A stretch of 64,000 bases of DNA from Bog-532 sp963720945 (GCA_963720945.1 CAVRHH010000014.1:1-64000); one strand, 5' to 3'. Positions 34,209 to 43,676 are shown, counted from the stretch's first letter. Numbers and translations: made by a program. Notes: a model not told the origin generated them from the letters alone.

Positions 34209-36076
34209 ACCACCCCGGCCCCGCCACTCAGGAGCCCGTTATCGCCGTCGGCGCCGGCCCGGCCGGCTGCACCGCGGCCCTCCTGCTCGCCGACTCCGGG
34301 ATCCCCGTCACGCTACTGGAACGCCGCACCCAGTCCCACCCCCTGCCCCGCGCGGTGCACCTGGACGATGAGGTCGCCCGGATCCTGGGCCGGATCGGCG
34401 TCAGCGAGGGATTCCTGGCCCGGTCCCGGCCCGGCAGCGGGCTGCGGCTGCTCGACCCCAGGCACCGCGTGATGGCCGAGTTCAGCCGCGACCACCAGCC
34501 CAGCGAGCACGGCTTCCCGCAGGCGAACATGTTCCACCAGCCCGACCTGGAAGAACTGCTGCTCGCCCGGGCCAAGGCGCACCCGCTGATCGACTTCCGC
34601 CGCGGAGCCGAAGTGACCGGGCTGGACGATGACAATGCCCTCGGCCCGCTCACCGCGGCCCCGGTCCAGGTGCACGCCCGCATCGCCGGGGAGGAACAGA
34701 CGTTCATCGGCCGGGCCGTGCTCGGCTGCGACGGTGCCAACAGCACGATCCGGGAACTGGCCGGGATCACCATGGAAGATCTCGGCTTCACCGAACGCTG
34801 GCTCGTGGTCGACATCCGCACCGAGACCGGCCTGGATGCCTGGGACGGCGTGGAGCAGGTCTGCGACCCCGCCCGCGCCGCCACCTTCATGCAGGTCACC
34901 GGGGACCGGTACCGCTGGGAGTTCCGGCTGGCCGACGGCGAGGACGAAACGGGCCTGATCACGCCGCACGCCCTCGGCCAGCTGCTGGCACCCTGGACCG
35001 GGCGCAGCGACCTGGCCGGCCTGGAGATCATCCGCACCGCAACCTACATCTTCCGGGCCCGGCTGGCGTCCCGCTTCCAGGCCGGGCGCATCTTCCTGCT
35101 CGGCGACGCCGCCCACCTCACCCCACCCTTCATCGGCCAGGGCCTGGCCGCCGGGCTGCGCGACGCCGACAACCTGGCCTGGAAGCTCGCCCACGTGCTC
35201 ACCGGCCGGGCCGGGGCCGGCCTGCTGGCCAGCTACGAGGCCGAACGCCGCCCGCACGCCAAAGCCATGATCAAAAAGGCCGTCCGGGTCGGCTGGGCGA
35301 TGACCGGCGGCCAGGACAAGGCCGCCGCCATCCGCCGGATCGCCCTGGCCGCCGTCGTCCGCAGCAACCGCATCTGCCAGGCCATGGGCTCCACCGCCAC
35401 GCCCCGGCTGAAGACCGGCGCCCTGCAGCACTCCCCGCGGCACCTCCTCCCGGCCGGCATCCCCGCCGCGCTGCGGCCCGGCGGCCTGGTCCCCAACCCG
35501 CTGGTCTCCACCGCTGATAGCCCCCCCGTTCGGCTGGACACGATCCTGGCCGGACGCGCCGCCGTGCTGACCGCCCGGCGGCCCGGCACCGACCTAGTGG
35601 ACTTCTGCCGCCGGCACGGCCTGATCCTGGTGCGGATCAGCAGCGCAGGCCCCGAGGGACTACCCGGTGCGGACCCGGACGCCGACTGGATCAACGTCCG
35701 CCTCGCCGGCGACGCAGGGCCCGCCCGCCTGCAGGCCCTGACGGCCAACCCCGCACTGACCGTCATCGTGCGCCCGGACCGCGTGATCGCGGCGGTCGAG
35801 CCCTGGTTCCGGCTGCCGCGCCTGCCCTGGACTGTCCCGGCCACCGCCGTGCCCGGGTACCCGGCCACGGCTCCCCCGCCCGCTCATACCGAAACTGCCG
35901 GTCCGCTGCCGGCCCGTTCGTCAGGAAGTTCTCGTGTTCGTCACCATTTCGCTGCTGCTGGCCGCGGCCTGCCTCTTCCCGGCGGCCGGCAAGCTGGCGG
36001 GCCATCCCAAGATGCGGCAGTCCGCCGCGCACTTCGGCATCCCCTGGCCCCGCTACCGGCTCATCGGGATCGCTGA
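34205..36076 (+). CDS. FAD-dependent aromatic hydroxylase (MhpA-like)
   Basis: 623 residues, class A flavin monooxygenase. FAD motif 1 is AVGAGPAGCTAALLLADSGI, the DG motif is LGCDGANSTIR, and the second FAD motif is IFLLGDAAHLTPPFIGQGLA. The C-terminal thioredoxin-like domain (HGLILVRISS ... LTVIVRPDRVIAAVEP) matches MhpA/phenol hydroxylase relatives. It would hydroxylate a phenolic acid to the catechol for the dioxygenase at 30203. The family end is expected near 35850; the frame runs on 75 residues into the DoxX gene (143-base overlap), which is unusual. Confidence 0.87.
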   Translation: MNHPGPATQEPVIAVGAGPAGCTAALLLADSGIPVTLLERRTQSHPLPRAVHLDDEVARILGRIGVSEGFLARSRPGSGLRLLDPRHRVMAEFSRDHQPSEHGFPQANMFHQPDLEELLLARAKAHPLIDFRRGAEVTGLDDDNALGPLTAAPVQVHARIAGEEQTFIGRAVLGCDGANSTIRELAGITMEDLGFTERWLVVDIRTETGLDAWDGVEQVCDPARAATFMQVTGDRYRWEFRLADGEDETGLITPHALGQLLAPWTGRSDLAGLEIIRTATYIFRARLASRFQAGRIFLLGDAAHLTPPFIGQGLAAGLRDADNLAWKLAHVLTGRAGAGLLASYEAERRPHAKAMIKKAVRVGWAMTGGQDKAAAIRRIALAAVVRSNRICQAMGSTATPRLKTGALQHSPRHLLPAGIPAALRPGGLVPNPLVSTADSPPVRLDTILAGRAAVLTARRPGTDLVDFCRRHGLILVRISSAGPEGLPGADPDADWINVRLAGDAGPARLQALTANPALTVIVRPDRVIAAVEPWFRLPRLPWTVPATAVPGYPATAPPPAHTETAGPLPARSSGSSRVRHHFAAAGRGLPLPGGRQAGGPSQDAAVRRALRHPLAPLPAHRDR

Positions 36077-36275
36077 ACTAGCCGCCGCCGGCGGCGTCCT
36101 GGCCGGCCTGTGGTGGCACCCCCTCGGCCTGGCCGCAGCCGCTGGTATGGCCCTGCTGCTCCTCGGCGCGCTGATCACCCACCGGCGCGCCGCGGACAGC
36201 GGGAAGGAGACGGCACCGGCCCTGCTCGCCCTCGCCATCACCATCGCCTACCTGTCCGTCGCCGTCATCAACTGA
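35934..36275 (+). CDS. DoxX-like small membrane protein
   Basis: 113 residues from GTG 35934, four membrane helices: FVTISLLLAAACLFPAAGKL, RYRLIGIAELAAAGGVLAGL, GLAAAAGMALLLLGALITH and ALLALAITIAYLSVAVI. This is the layout of DoxX/DoxD-like quinone-interacting proteins. Last gene of the operon, possibly linking the hydroxylase to the membrane. Starts inside the preceding hydroxylase frame. 36276-36441 after it is empty. Confidence 0.75.
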   Translation: MFVTISLLLAAACLFPAAGKLAGHPKMRQSAAHFGIPWPRYRLIGIAELAAAGGVLAGLWWHPLGLAAAAGMALLLLGALITHRRAADSGKETAPALLALAITIAYLSVAVIN

Positions 36276-36441
36276 CCGTGACGCGCCATGGAAACAGCCG
36301 TTGACGCGGCCCGCGCCCCAGATCACGGCCCGAGCACGGCCAGGATGGCACGCGGTGAACGTCCTGCCTGATAAGACGCGGTTCCGCGCCACTTCACCAC
36401 GATGCAGGCCGGGCTGACCGGCCCGGGCCAGCCCGGGCCGG

Positions 36442-36723
36442 TCAGGTGGGTTCGCCGCGGAGCGGGGGCGCGCTCTGGGTGGCGGCGGAGACCGAGCCGA
36501 CGGCCTTGCGCACCATGGACAGCGGGCTGGCGATGTCCTCCAGCGACTTGCCTTCCGCCGCGACACCGAGGAACACCTCGGCCAGGCCGCCGAGGATCAT
36601 CGCACCGGCACCGATGAGGTACCCGACGAACAGCTTGTTCGGGTCGTTGCCGGTGCCGATCAGGCTGCTGTACAGCTTCGTGCCGGCCCAGCCAAAGGTC
36701 TGGGCGATAGCGAAGAACACCGC
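36442..36723 (-). pseudogene. C-terminal remnant of an MFS transporter
   Basis: About 93 codons read leftward: AVFFAIAQTFGWAGTKLYSS, LFVGYLIGAGAMILGGLAEV and FLGVAAEGKSLEDIASPLS. This is the last two helices and tail of a metabolite:H+ symporter-type MFS protein. The first ten helices are gone; similarity ends at ~36724 where the ABC permease starts on the opposite strand. Confidence 0.7.
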
Positions 36724-36726
36724 CGG

Positions 36727-37428
36727 ATGATCGGCTACGTCCCGCAGCTGCTCCAGCCCGCGCTGTGGCTGCTCATCTACGGCGAGGTGTTCACCCGGAT
36801 CCACGCCATCCCCACCCCGCATGGCGTCCCGTACCTGGCCTACCTGGCGCCCGGCATCATCGGCCAGTCCGCGCTGTTCGTCGCCATCTTCTACGGCATC
36901 CAGATCATCTGGGAACGGGACGCGGGCGTCCTGACCAAGCTCATGGTGACGCCGACACCCCGGTCGGCCCTGATCACCGGCAAGGCCTTCGCGGCGGGCC
37001 TGCGGTCGGTGATCCAGGCGGCCGTCGTGGTGGTGCTCTCGGCCATCCTCGGCGTCGCGCTCACCAACAACCCGCTGAAGCTGATCGCGACGGCGGTCAT
37101 CGTCGTCCTGGGCTCGGCGTTCTTCTCCTGCCTGTCCATGACGATCGCGGGGCTCGCGCTGCGCCGCGACCGGCTGATGGGCATCGGGCAGGCCATCACC
37201 ATGCCGCTGTTCTTCAGCTCCAGCGCGCTCTACCCGGTCAAGATCATGCCAGGCTGGCTGCAGGCGGTAACGAAGATCAATCCGCTGTCGTATGAGGTCG
37301 ATGCGCTGCGCGGGCTGCTGATCGGCACGCTGGCCAACCTGGCGCTGGACGTCACCGTGCTGGTCTGTGTCACGATCGCCGGCATCAGCGCCGCCGCCAT
37401 GCTGCTCCCCCGGCTGGCGAAGGGCTGA
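36727..37428 (+). CDS. ABC-2 type transporter permease, probably 5'-truncated
   Basis: 233 residues, six membrane segments (LLQPALWLLIYGEVF, YLAPGIIGQSALFVAIFYGI, VIQAAVVVVLSAILGVAL, FFSCLSMTIAGLAL, ITMPLFFSSSALYP, LDVTVLVCVTIAGISAA). The motif WERDAGVLTKLMVTPTPRSA is typical of multidrug-type ABC-2 permeases. Relatives have ~30 more cytoplasmic residues before the first helix; here the homology begins abruptly at the junction with the MFS remnant, and no ATPase gene is adjacent. It may be non-functional. Confidence 0.7.
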   Translation: MIGYVPQLLQPALWLLIYGEVFTRIHAIPTPHGVPYLAYLAPGIIGQSALFVAIFYGIQIIWERDAGVLTKLMVTPTPRSALITGKAFAAGLRSVIQAAVVVVLSAILGVALTNNPLKLIATAVIVVLGSAFFSCLSMTIAGLALRRDRLMGIGQAITMPLFFSSSALYPVKIMPGWLQAVTKINPLSYEVDALRGLLIGTLANLALDVTVLVCVTIAGISAAAMLLPRLAKG

Positions 37429-37530
37429 GCGGCCGGCCTGGCGCCCGGCCAGGCCAACGGCGCCCAGCTACCAGCCCCATCGGGCTTGCAAGCATGGCTT
37501 GGTCGCGGCGGCGCCGCCTGCTCGGCCACA

Positions 37531-37584
37531 CACGGACGGGGGCACCGCGTGGCGAGCGGACCTCGCACGGACGGGGGCACCGCG
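37531..37584 (+). repeat. 19-bp direct repeat, two copies
   Basis: CACGGACGGGGGCACCGCG at 37531-37549 and 37566-37584, in the gap between the permease and the phosphatase gene. No function evident. Confidence 0.8.
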
Positions 37585-37634
37585 CGGCGCGGCGCCGCCG
37601 CATGCCGCCACCATACAAGGACAGTCATCCGTAC

Positions 37635-38855
37635 TCAAGTCATGACATCAGGTGACGTGTCGCCGGGACGGACCAGGTCGCTGAGGCTGGAACCAGCGGC
37701 GGCGACCGGGTGATCTCCCGCCCCGTGCCAATCCAGGCAGACGGCGATCGCATCGTCGACGAGATCTGTTCCCTCGTGGTGCGAGAGCAGATCAGTGATG
37801 AGGTAGCGCACGGTCTCGTTCGGGTCCTGGAGGCGGGAACTGCTCAGCGCCGCGGCCAGCGGTGCCTGCCCGTAGACGCGGCCCGACGGCCCGCGCGCCT
37901 CGAACAGGCCGTCGCTGAGGATGATCAGCCGGTCCCCCGAAAGCACGGTGAGCGGCTGGGCCCGGTACCGGGTGTCGCCGAACATGCCGAGCGGCATCTG
38001 CTGGTCCAGCTTCACGGTCTCGATCTCGCCGCGGCGGACGCGCAGCAGCCGCGGCGAGCCTGCGTCGACGACCTCGGCCTCGCCGGTCGACAGGGCGATG
38101 CGCAGCAGCAGCGTCGAGGAATGCCGGGAGCCGCCGTACTGGGAGTACACGATCCCGCTGGCCAGCTCGGCCGCTTCGGCGGGGACGGCCCCCGAGCGGC
38201 GGGCGTTGCGCAGCGAATTGACGGTGAGCTGGGTCAGCAGCGCGGCGCCGATGCCGCTGCCCATCCCGTTGCTCACCGACAGCGTGAGGTGCCGGTCGGA
38301 CAGCGACCAGTCGAAGTTGTCGCCGGACACCGTGTACGCGGGCTCCAGCTGCCCGGCCAGGCAGAACTCGCCCGACTCGCAGGTACGGCCCGGCAGCAGA
38401 TCCCACTGCAGCTCAGCCGCGATCGTGAGACGTTTACGCCGGCGGACTTCACGGTAGATGTCGGTCGCGGTATCCGCCAGCCGGAGCGCGCGGGCCAGGC
38501 TGGCGGCGACCTCCGCCAGGTCGTCGTCGCTGACCGGTGAGTCCGCTGGCCGCCCTACCGTGAGCACGCCCATGCGCTCGCCGTACACGAGCAGGGGAAG
38601 GTACAGGTGGCTGTCATCCTGGACGGCACGGCCGGACGCGAACGCCCGCCCCGCCGGGTGCGCGTCGATCGGGATGGGCGTCCCGCCATCGCCGCCGGCA
38701 AACGGAACGAGGTGGGACTGGTGGTAGTCGAGCAGCAGGATCTCTGTGCCGGCCACCCCTACCCAGGCGTCGATGGCCTGCCGGGCGGCCTGCACGAGAT
38801 GGGTCGGGCGCGCACTCCAGATCGAGCGTTCAACGGTACTGCGGTCTTCAGGCAT
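37635..38855 (-). CDS. GAF-PP2C (SpoIIE-type) protein phosphatase-like regulator
   Basis: 406 residues. The N-terminal GAF-like domain (residues ~15-130, ending VLTVGRPADSPVSDDDLAEV) is followed by a SpoIIE/RsbU PP2C domain (~140-385). The motif SGDNFDW (177-183) keeps the first metal Asp. But the next metal-site motif, normally D[VG].GHG-like, is VSNGMGSGIGAALL with Asn in place of Asp. SDGLFEARG and DDAIAVCLDW, close to usual, follow. Such proteins act in anti-sigma partner switching. The substitution may reduce or change activity. Divergent from the marR gene. Confidence 0.82.
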   Translation of the reverse strand: MPEDRSTVERSIWSARPTHLVQAARQAIDAWVGVAGTEILLLDYHQSHLVPFAGGDGGTPIPIDAHPAGRAFASGRAVQDDSHLYLPLLVYGERMGVLTVGRPADSPVSDDDLAEVAASLARALRLADTATDIYREVRRRKRLTIAAELQWDLLPGRTCESGEFCLAGQLEPAYTVSGDNFDWSLSDRHLTLSVSNGMGSGIGAALLTQLTVNSLRNARRSGAVPAEAAELASGIVYSQYGGSRHSSTLLLRIALSTGEAEVVDAGSPRLLRVRRGEIETVKLDQQMPLGMFGDTRYRAQPLTVLSGDRLIILSDGLFEARGPSGRVYGQAPLAAALSSSRLQDPNETVRYLITDLLSHHEGTDLVDDAIAVCLDWHGAGDHPVAAAGSSLSDLVRPGDTSPDVMT

Positions 38856-38969
38856 GATGTCTCACGAACGTTCCTCGAAGGGCCTGCCCGGTCACGAAAC
38901 CGCCGGACCAGCCACGATTTGACGACATGGTAGGTGCCTTGCCGCACCCCGATGTGCGAGAGTGGACGC

Positions 38970-39488
38970 ATGGCCTCGCACCAGGCTGACCCCGCGGTGG
39001 CTGCGCAGCGGGCGGCAGCCGAGGTGGAGGCGGCCGCCGAGGCCCTGGTGGGTATCTGGGCGCACGTCGCAGAATCGCTGGATGTGCGCGTCTCGCCCAC
39101 GCAGCTTCGTGCGCTCACCGCGGTGGGCCGGTACGGCGAGCTCAACCTGAGCCAGCTCGCCGAGGCTCTCGGCGCTCTGCCCTCCTCGGCCAGCCGCCTG
39201 TGTGACCGGCTGGAGGCGGGCGGCCTGCTCACCCGGGACACGGGCCGCGCCAGCAGGCGCGCGGTCAGCCTGCGCCTGACCCCCGAGGGCGAAGCGCTGC
39301 TCGAGCAGGCCCGGGAGAGGCGGCGAGAGCAGATCGCGCACGTGCTCGGGGCCATGACGCCGTCCGGCCGGGCCGAGCTGGCCGAAGGTCTCGCCGCGTT
39401 CCAGCGGGCCGCCGAACCGGAGGGCCTGACCGCGGCGGACGGCAACGGGCCCCAGGGACCCGGTGTCCCTATCTCCATATCCGCGTGA
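38970..39488 (+). CDS. MarR-family transcriptional regulator
   Basis: 172 residues from ATG 38970; an in-frame GTG at 38934 is less likely because the added residues are unconserved. Winged helix: LRALTAVGRYGELNLSQLAE, ALPSSASRLCDRLEAGGLLT, then the wing RDTGRASRRAVSLRLTPEG. Divergent from the SpoIIE-type phosphatase. Target unknown. Confidence 0.87.
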   Translation: MASHQADPAVAAQRAAAEVEAAAEALVGIWAHVAESLDVRVSPTQLRALTAVGRYGELNLSQLAEALGALPSSASRLCDRLEAGGLLTRDTGRASRRAVSLRLTPEGEALLEQARERRREQIAHVLGAMTPSGRAELAEGLAAFQRAAEPEGLTAADGNGPQGPGVPISISA

Positions 39489-39712
39489 GGCGGGGACACC
39501 CGCTCCCCCCGGCTGCGGCGAACTGCCGCCGCAAATGCCCTCATGATCATTCAGTAGACGTTTGCCGCGCGACGAATCTTAACGAGGCGCCGCCGCCTTC
39601 GAGCCCGCACGCGTGTGATTCGCTGCAATTGCAACCGGCTCGTGTCCCCGGCTGCGCCTAAGCTGGTAAACAATGCACGGTCAACCAACGAGGACGCATA
39701 GGGCCTGCCACG

Positions 39713-41377
39713 ATGCCAGAATTCAGCTACACGGACCTGCTGCCCCTAGGGGCGGATGACACCACGTACCGGCTGATCACCGAGGATGGCGTCACTACCC
39801 GGCAGGCGTTCGGCAAAACGTTCACCGATGTCGGGCCGGCCGCGCTCAGCCAGCTGACCAGTGCCGCCATGCACGACATCGCCCATCTGCTCCGGCCTTC
39901 GCATCTCAGCCAGCTCCGTTCCATCCTGGACGACCCCGAGGCTAGCCCGAACGACCGCTACGTCGCGCGCGACCTGCTGAAGAACGCGTGCATCGCGGCT
40001 GGCGGGGTGCTGCCGATGTGCCAGGACACCGGGACGGCCATCGTGATGGGGAAGCGCGGCCAGCAGGTGCTCACCGACGGGTGCGACGAGGAACACATTG
40101 CGCGCGGCGTCTACGACGCTTATACGACGCTCAACCTCCGCTACTCGCAGATGGCCCCGCTGACCATGTGGGAGGAACGGAACACGGGCAGCAACCTGCC
40201 GGCTCAGATCGAGATCTACGCCACCAGCGGCGACGCCTACAAGTTCCTGTTCATGGCGAAGGGCGGCGGGTCGGCGAACAAGTCGTTCCTGTACCAGCAG
40301 ACCAAGGCCGTGCTGAATCCGGACCAGATGTCCTCCTTCCTGGAGGAGAAGATCAGGTCGCTGGGCACCGCCGCGTGCCCGCCTTACCATCTCGCCATCG
40401 TGGTCGGCGGGACCAGCGCGGAGTTCGCGCTGAAGACGGCCAAGTACGCGTCGGCACGGTACCTGGACAGCCTGCCGAAGGAGGGGTCGGCGGCCGGGCA
40501 CGGCTTCCGCGACCTGGATCTCGAGCAGCAGGTGCTGGAGATCACCCGGCGGATCGGCATCGGCGCCCAGTTCGGCGGCAAGTACTTCTGCCATGACGCC
40601 CGGGTGATCCGGCTGCCGAGGCACGGCGCCTCGCTGCCCATCGCCATCGCGGTGTCCTGCTCGGCCGACCGGCAGGCGCTGGGCAAGATCACCCCGGCGG
40701 GGGTGTTCCTGGAGCAGCTCGAAACCGACCCGGCGCAGTACCTGCCCGACCCGACGGAGTCCGACGCCGACGCCGAGGCCGGCGTGGTCCGCATCGACCT
40801 GAACCGGCCGATGGACGAGATCCGCGCCGAGCTTTCCCGGTACCCGATCCGGACCCGGCTGTCGCTGTCCGGCCCGCTCGTCGTGGCGCGCGACATCGCG
40901 CACGCCAAGATCGCGGAGCGGCTCGACGCGGGCGAGCCACTGCCCGCCTACATGCGCGATCACGCCGTCTACTACGCCGGGCCGGCCAAGACGCCCGCCG
41001 GGTACGCGTCCGGTTCCTTCGGGCCGACCACCGCGGGCCGGATGGATTCCTACGTGGAGCGGTTCCAGGCCGCGGGCGGGTCGTACGTGATGCTGGCCAA
41101 GGGCAACCGGTCGGCGGCGGTGACCCAGGCGTGCCAGCGGCACGGCGGCTTCTACCTCGGTTCCATCGGCGGCGCGGCGGCCCGGCTGGCCCAGGACTGC
41201 ATCACCCACGTCGACGTCCTGGAGTACCCGGAGCTCGGCATGGAAGCGGTCTGGAAGATCGAGGTCCGTGACTTCCCGGCGTTCGTCATCGTGGACGACA
41301 AGGGCAACGACTTCTTCACCGACCCGGGCGGTGCGTCCGGGCCGGTGCTCACGATCGGCGGGCCGCCCCCGCGCTGA
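39713..41377 (+). CDS. fumA: Fumarate hydratase class I
   Basis: Oxygen-sensitive [4Fe-4S] fumarase of the TCA cycle, interconverting fumarate and L-malate. 554 residues, full length for the one-chain type. Cluster and substrate motifs: LPMCQDTGTAIVMGKRG (first Cys), TGSNLPAQIEIY, FMAKGGGSANKSFLYQQ, GGKYFCHDARVIRLPRHGAS, then C-terminal GPTTAGRMDSYVERFQAAGG and AKGNRSAAVTQAC. Its location after glpX is usual for actinobacteria. Class I enzymes act on related dicarboxylates too, but FumA is by far the likeliest. Confidence 0.95.
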   Translation: MPEFSYTDLLPLGADDTTYRLITEDGVTTRQAFGKTFTDVGPAALSQLTSAAMHDIAHLLRPSHLSQLRSILDDPEASPNDRYVARDLLKNACIAAGGVLPMCQDTGTAIVMGKRGQQVLTDGCDEEHIARGVYDAYTTLNLRYSQMAPLTMWEERNTGSNLPAQIEIYATSGDAYKFLFMAKGGGSANKSFLYQQTKAVLNPDQMSSFLEEKIRSLGTAACPPYHLAIVVGGTSAEFALKTAKYASARYLDSLPKEGSAAGHGFRDLDLEQQVLEITRRIGIGAQFGGKYFCHDARVIRLPRHGASLPIAIAVSCSADRQALGKITPAGVFLEQLETDPAQYLPDPTESDADAEAGVVRIDLNRPMDEIRAELSRYPIRTRLSLSGPLVVARDIAHAKIAERLDAGEPLPAYMRDHAVYYAGPAKTPAGYASGSFGPTTAGRMDSYVERFQAAGGSYVMLAKGNRSAAVTQACQRHGGFYLGSIGGAAARLAQDCITHVDVLEYPELGMEAVWKIEVRDFPAFVIVDDKGNDFFTDPGGASGPVLTIGGPPPR

Positions 41378-41496
41378 GGGCACCCGCGGACGGGACCGGC
41401 CGTGAGCAGGCCGGACATCCGACCGTGACCTAATTCCCATTGAACTCTCACCGGCAACCTAGGGACCTATGCGCTGATCCCGTGTAGGGTCCGGCT

Positions 41497-43632
41497 ATGC
41501 ACGCTATGGCGGGCACGGGACGCGTTATAGCAGGGCGCTACCGTCTCAAAGAGCCCATCGGCCGGGGTGCGATGGGCACGGTGTGGCGCGCGTGGGATGA
41601 GATCCTCGACCGCGAGGTCGCTGTCAAGGAACTGCGTATCAGCGAGAGCCTCGACACGGACGAGCGGGCCAAGGCCTACCAGCGCACCCACCGCGAGGCC
41701 AGAACCGCCGCGCGGCTCAGCCACCCGGGCGTCGTCACCGTCTTCGACGTCGCCCAGGAGGACGGCCGTCCGTGGATCATCATGGAGCTCGTCGCGGCGC
41801 GCTCGCTCGACCAGATCATCTCCCGCGACGGACCGATGCCGCCGCACCATGCGGCGGACGCCGGCCGCCAGCTGCTGGCCGCGCTGGCCACCGCGCACGC
41901 GGCCGGCGTGCTGCACCGCGACGTCAAGCCGAGCAACGTGCTGATCGCCGACAGCGGCCGGGCCGTGCTCACCGACTTCGGCATCGCGACCTTTCAGGGT
42001 GACCCGAAGCTGACCCAGACGGGCATGGTCATGGGATCGCCGGGTTTCACCGCACCGGAGCGCATCCAGGGCAATCCGGCCACGCCCGCGTCCGACCTGT
42101 GGTCACTGGGCGCCACCCTGTACGCGGCGGTAGAGGGGCATGGGCCGTTCGACCGTGCGGGCGGCGCCATCACGACGATGTCCGCCATCATCAACTCCGA
42201 TCCGCCGCCCGCCCCGCCCGCCGCCGGGCTGGGCCCGGTCATCGACGCCCTGCTGCGGCGCAACCCGGCCGACCGCCCAGATGCCGCGACGGCGGCCCGG
42301 ATGCTCGGCAGCGTAGGCCCGCTCCCGGACGGCGCCCCGAACCGGAGCGCCTTTACGCTCATCCCGCCGCGCCGGCCGGAGCCCGCTTCGCGGGGCGCGC
42401 CGCCCCCCGCGGAGCGGGGAGCACCGGAGCCACGCACGCCGGCGGAGCCCGCGCCCGAGGTGCCGGCCACCTCGGCCACCTCGGTGGACCTGCCGTCGCC
42501 GGCCGACCAGACGATACCGGTCGAGCTGCCCAGTGCCCGCGGGGCCGCTAGCGAGCCGGGACCGGACCGTCCCGCGGATCTGGCCGGAACGGATGACCAG
42601 CCGCCGGCGCCCGCCAGCTTCTTCGGCTCACCCGGGGTGCCGGGCCCGGACGGCATCGCGGCGCCGCCCGCTCAGCGGGACGGCAACGCCGAGCCCTGGA
42701 ACAGCGGGCCGGCCGGGAATGCGGTCCTGCCTGCAGGCGGCCGGCCGTGGGACACGAGTACTCCCGCGGGAAGCGTGGGGCAGCCCTGGTGGGCCGCGCC
42801 GGGCAGCAGCGCGGCCCAGTCCTGGAACGCCGCCCCGGCCGGCAGCGCTGGGCAGGCGTGGGGGTCCGCCCAGGCCGGGGCGGCCGGCCCGCTGCCGGGC
42901 GCCGCGCCCGCCTGGGGCGCTGAGCCGGCCGCCGGCCCGGCTCCCGCGGCGCCGCCCCGGCGGCGGTCAGCTGGCCGTACCGCCCTCGTCGTGCTGGGAG
43001 TGCTGGCCGTGATCGCGGTCGTTGCGGCGTGGCTGATCATCGTGCGGCATCATCGCACGCAGCTGAGCTCGGCGAGCAACCAGGCCGGCTCCGGCGCCCC
43101 GGCCACCCCCGGGCAGGGGCCCGTGCTGGCGGCCGGCGGGGCCGCCAGCACCGGTTCGCTCCCGGCTGGGTTCCGTACCGTGCAGATACCCGCCGCCACA
43201 CTGGGCACCACGGCGGGCTTCACGGTGGCCGTCCCGGACACCTGGAACGTGTCCACGAGAGGCCTCGGCATGGTCGCCCAGGCGGCCGTCGGCAGAACGT
43301 TCCTGGAGATCGACCTGACCCCGCACACGAAGACCGACATGCTCGCCGAGGCGGACTACCTGGCCCAGATCACCCAGCAGCAGCGCAGGTTCCCCGGCTA
43401 CCGGGGCGTCAGCATCCGCCGGGCCAGCATCCGGGGCAGCAGCGGCGCCGCCTGGGAATTCACCTGGCAGAGCGCGGCGGGCACGATCCGCGCCCTCGAC
43501 CTGTTGTACATCGCGTCCACGCCCGCCGGGCAGCAGTCGTACGCGCTGTACATGTCGGCGCCGGCCGCGACCTGGAACAGCCATCTGGCCGCCTTCGACG
43601 AAGAGATGCACACGTTCCAGCCGGTCCCCTAG
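41497..43632 (+). CDS. Transmembrane serine/threonine protein kinase
   Basis: 711 residues. The Hanks-type kinase domain (~12-275) has the glycine loop IGRGAMGTVWRAWD, Lys in VAVKEL, catalytic HRDVKPSN (Asp141), DFGIATFQGD and APERI. A ~215-residue Pro/Ala/Gly linker follows, then one membrane helix (~492-514, ALVVLGVLAVIAVVAAWLII) and an extracellular ~190-residue domain without PASTA repeats (FTVAVPDTWNVSTRGLGMVA ... SYALYMSAPAATW). The outer domain may sense an unknown signal. TAGGGT at 41485-41490, 12 bases before the ATG, could be a -10 box of a nearly leaderless message. Confidence 0.93.
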   Translation: MHAMAGTGRVIAGRYRLKEPIGRGAMGTVWRAWDEILDREVAVKELRISESLDTDERAKAYQRTHREARTAARLSHPGVVTVFDVAQEDGRPWIIMELVAARSLDQIISRDGPMPPHHAADAGRQLLAALATAHAAGVLHRDVKPSNVLIADSGRAVLTDFGIATFQGDPKLTQTGMVMGSPGFTAPERIQGNPATPASDLWSLGATLYAAVEGHGPFDRAGGAITTMSAIINSDPPPAPPAAGLGPVIDALLRRNPADRPDAATAARMLGSVGPLPDGAPNRSAFTLIPPRRPEPASRGAPPPAERGAPEPRTPAEPAPEVPATSATSVDLPSPADQTIPVELPSARGAASEPGPDRPADLAGTDDQPPAPASFFGSPGVPGPDGIAAPPAQRDGNAEPWNSGPAGNAVLPAGGRPWDTSTPAGSVGQPWWAAPGSSAAQSWNAAPAGSAGQAWGSAQAGAAGPLPGAAPAWGAEPAAGPAPAAPPRRRSAGRTALVVLGVLAVIAVVAAWLIIVRHHRTQLSSASNQAGSGAPATPGQGPVLAAGGAASTGSLPAGFRTVQIPAATLGTTAGFTVAVPDTWNVSTRGLGMVAQAAVGRTFLEIDLTPHTKTDMLAEADYLAQITQQQRRFPGYRGVSIRRASIRGSSGAAWEFTWQSAAGTIRALDLLYIASTPAGQQSYALYMSAPAATWNSHLAAFDEEMHTFQPVP

Positions 43633-43676
43633 CCGTCGCCGGCCGGGGCCGCCGGCCGGGACCGCCGGCCTGACGG

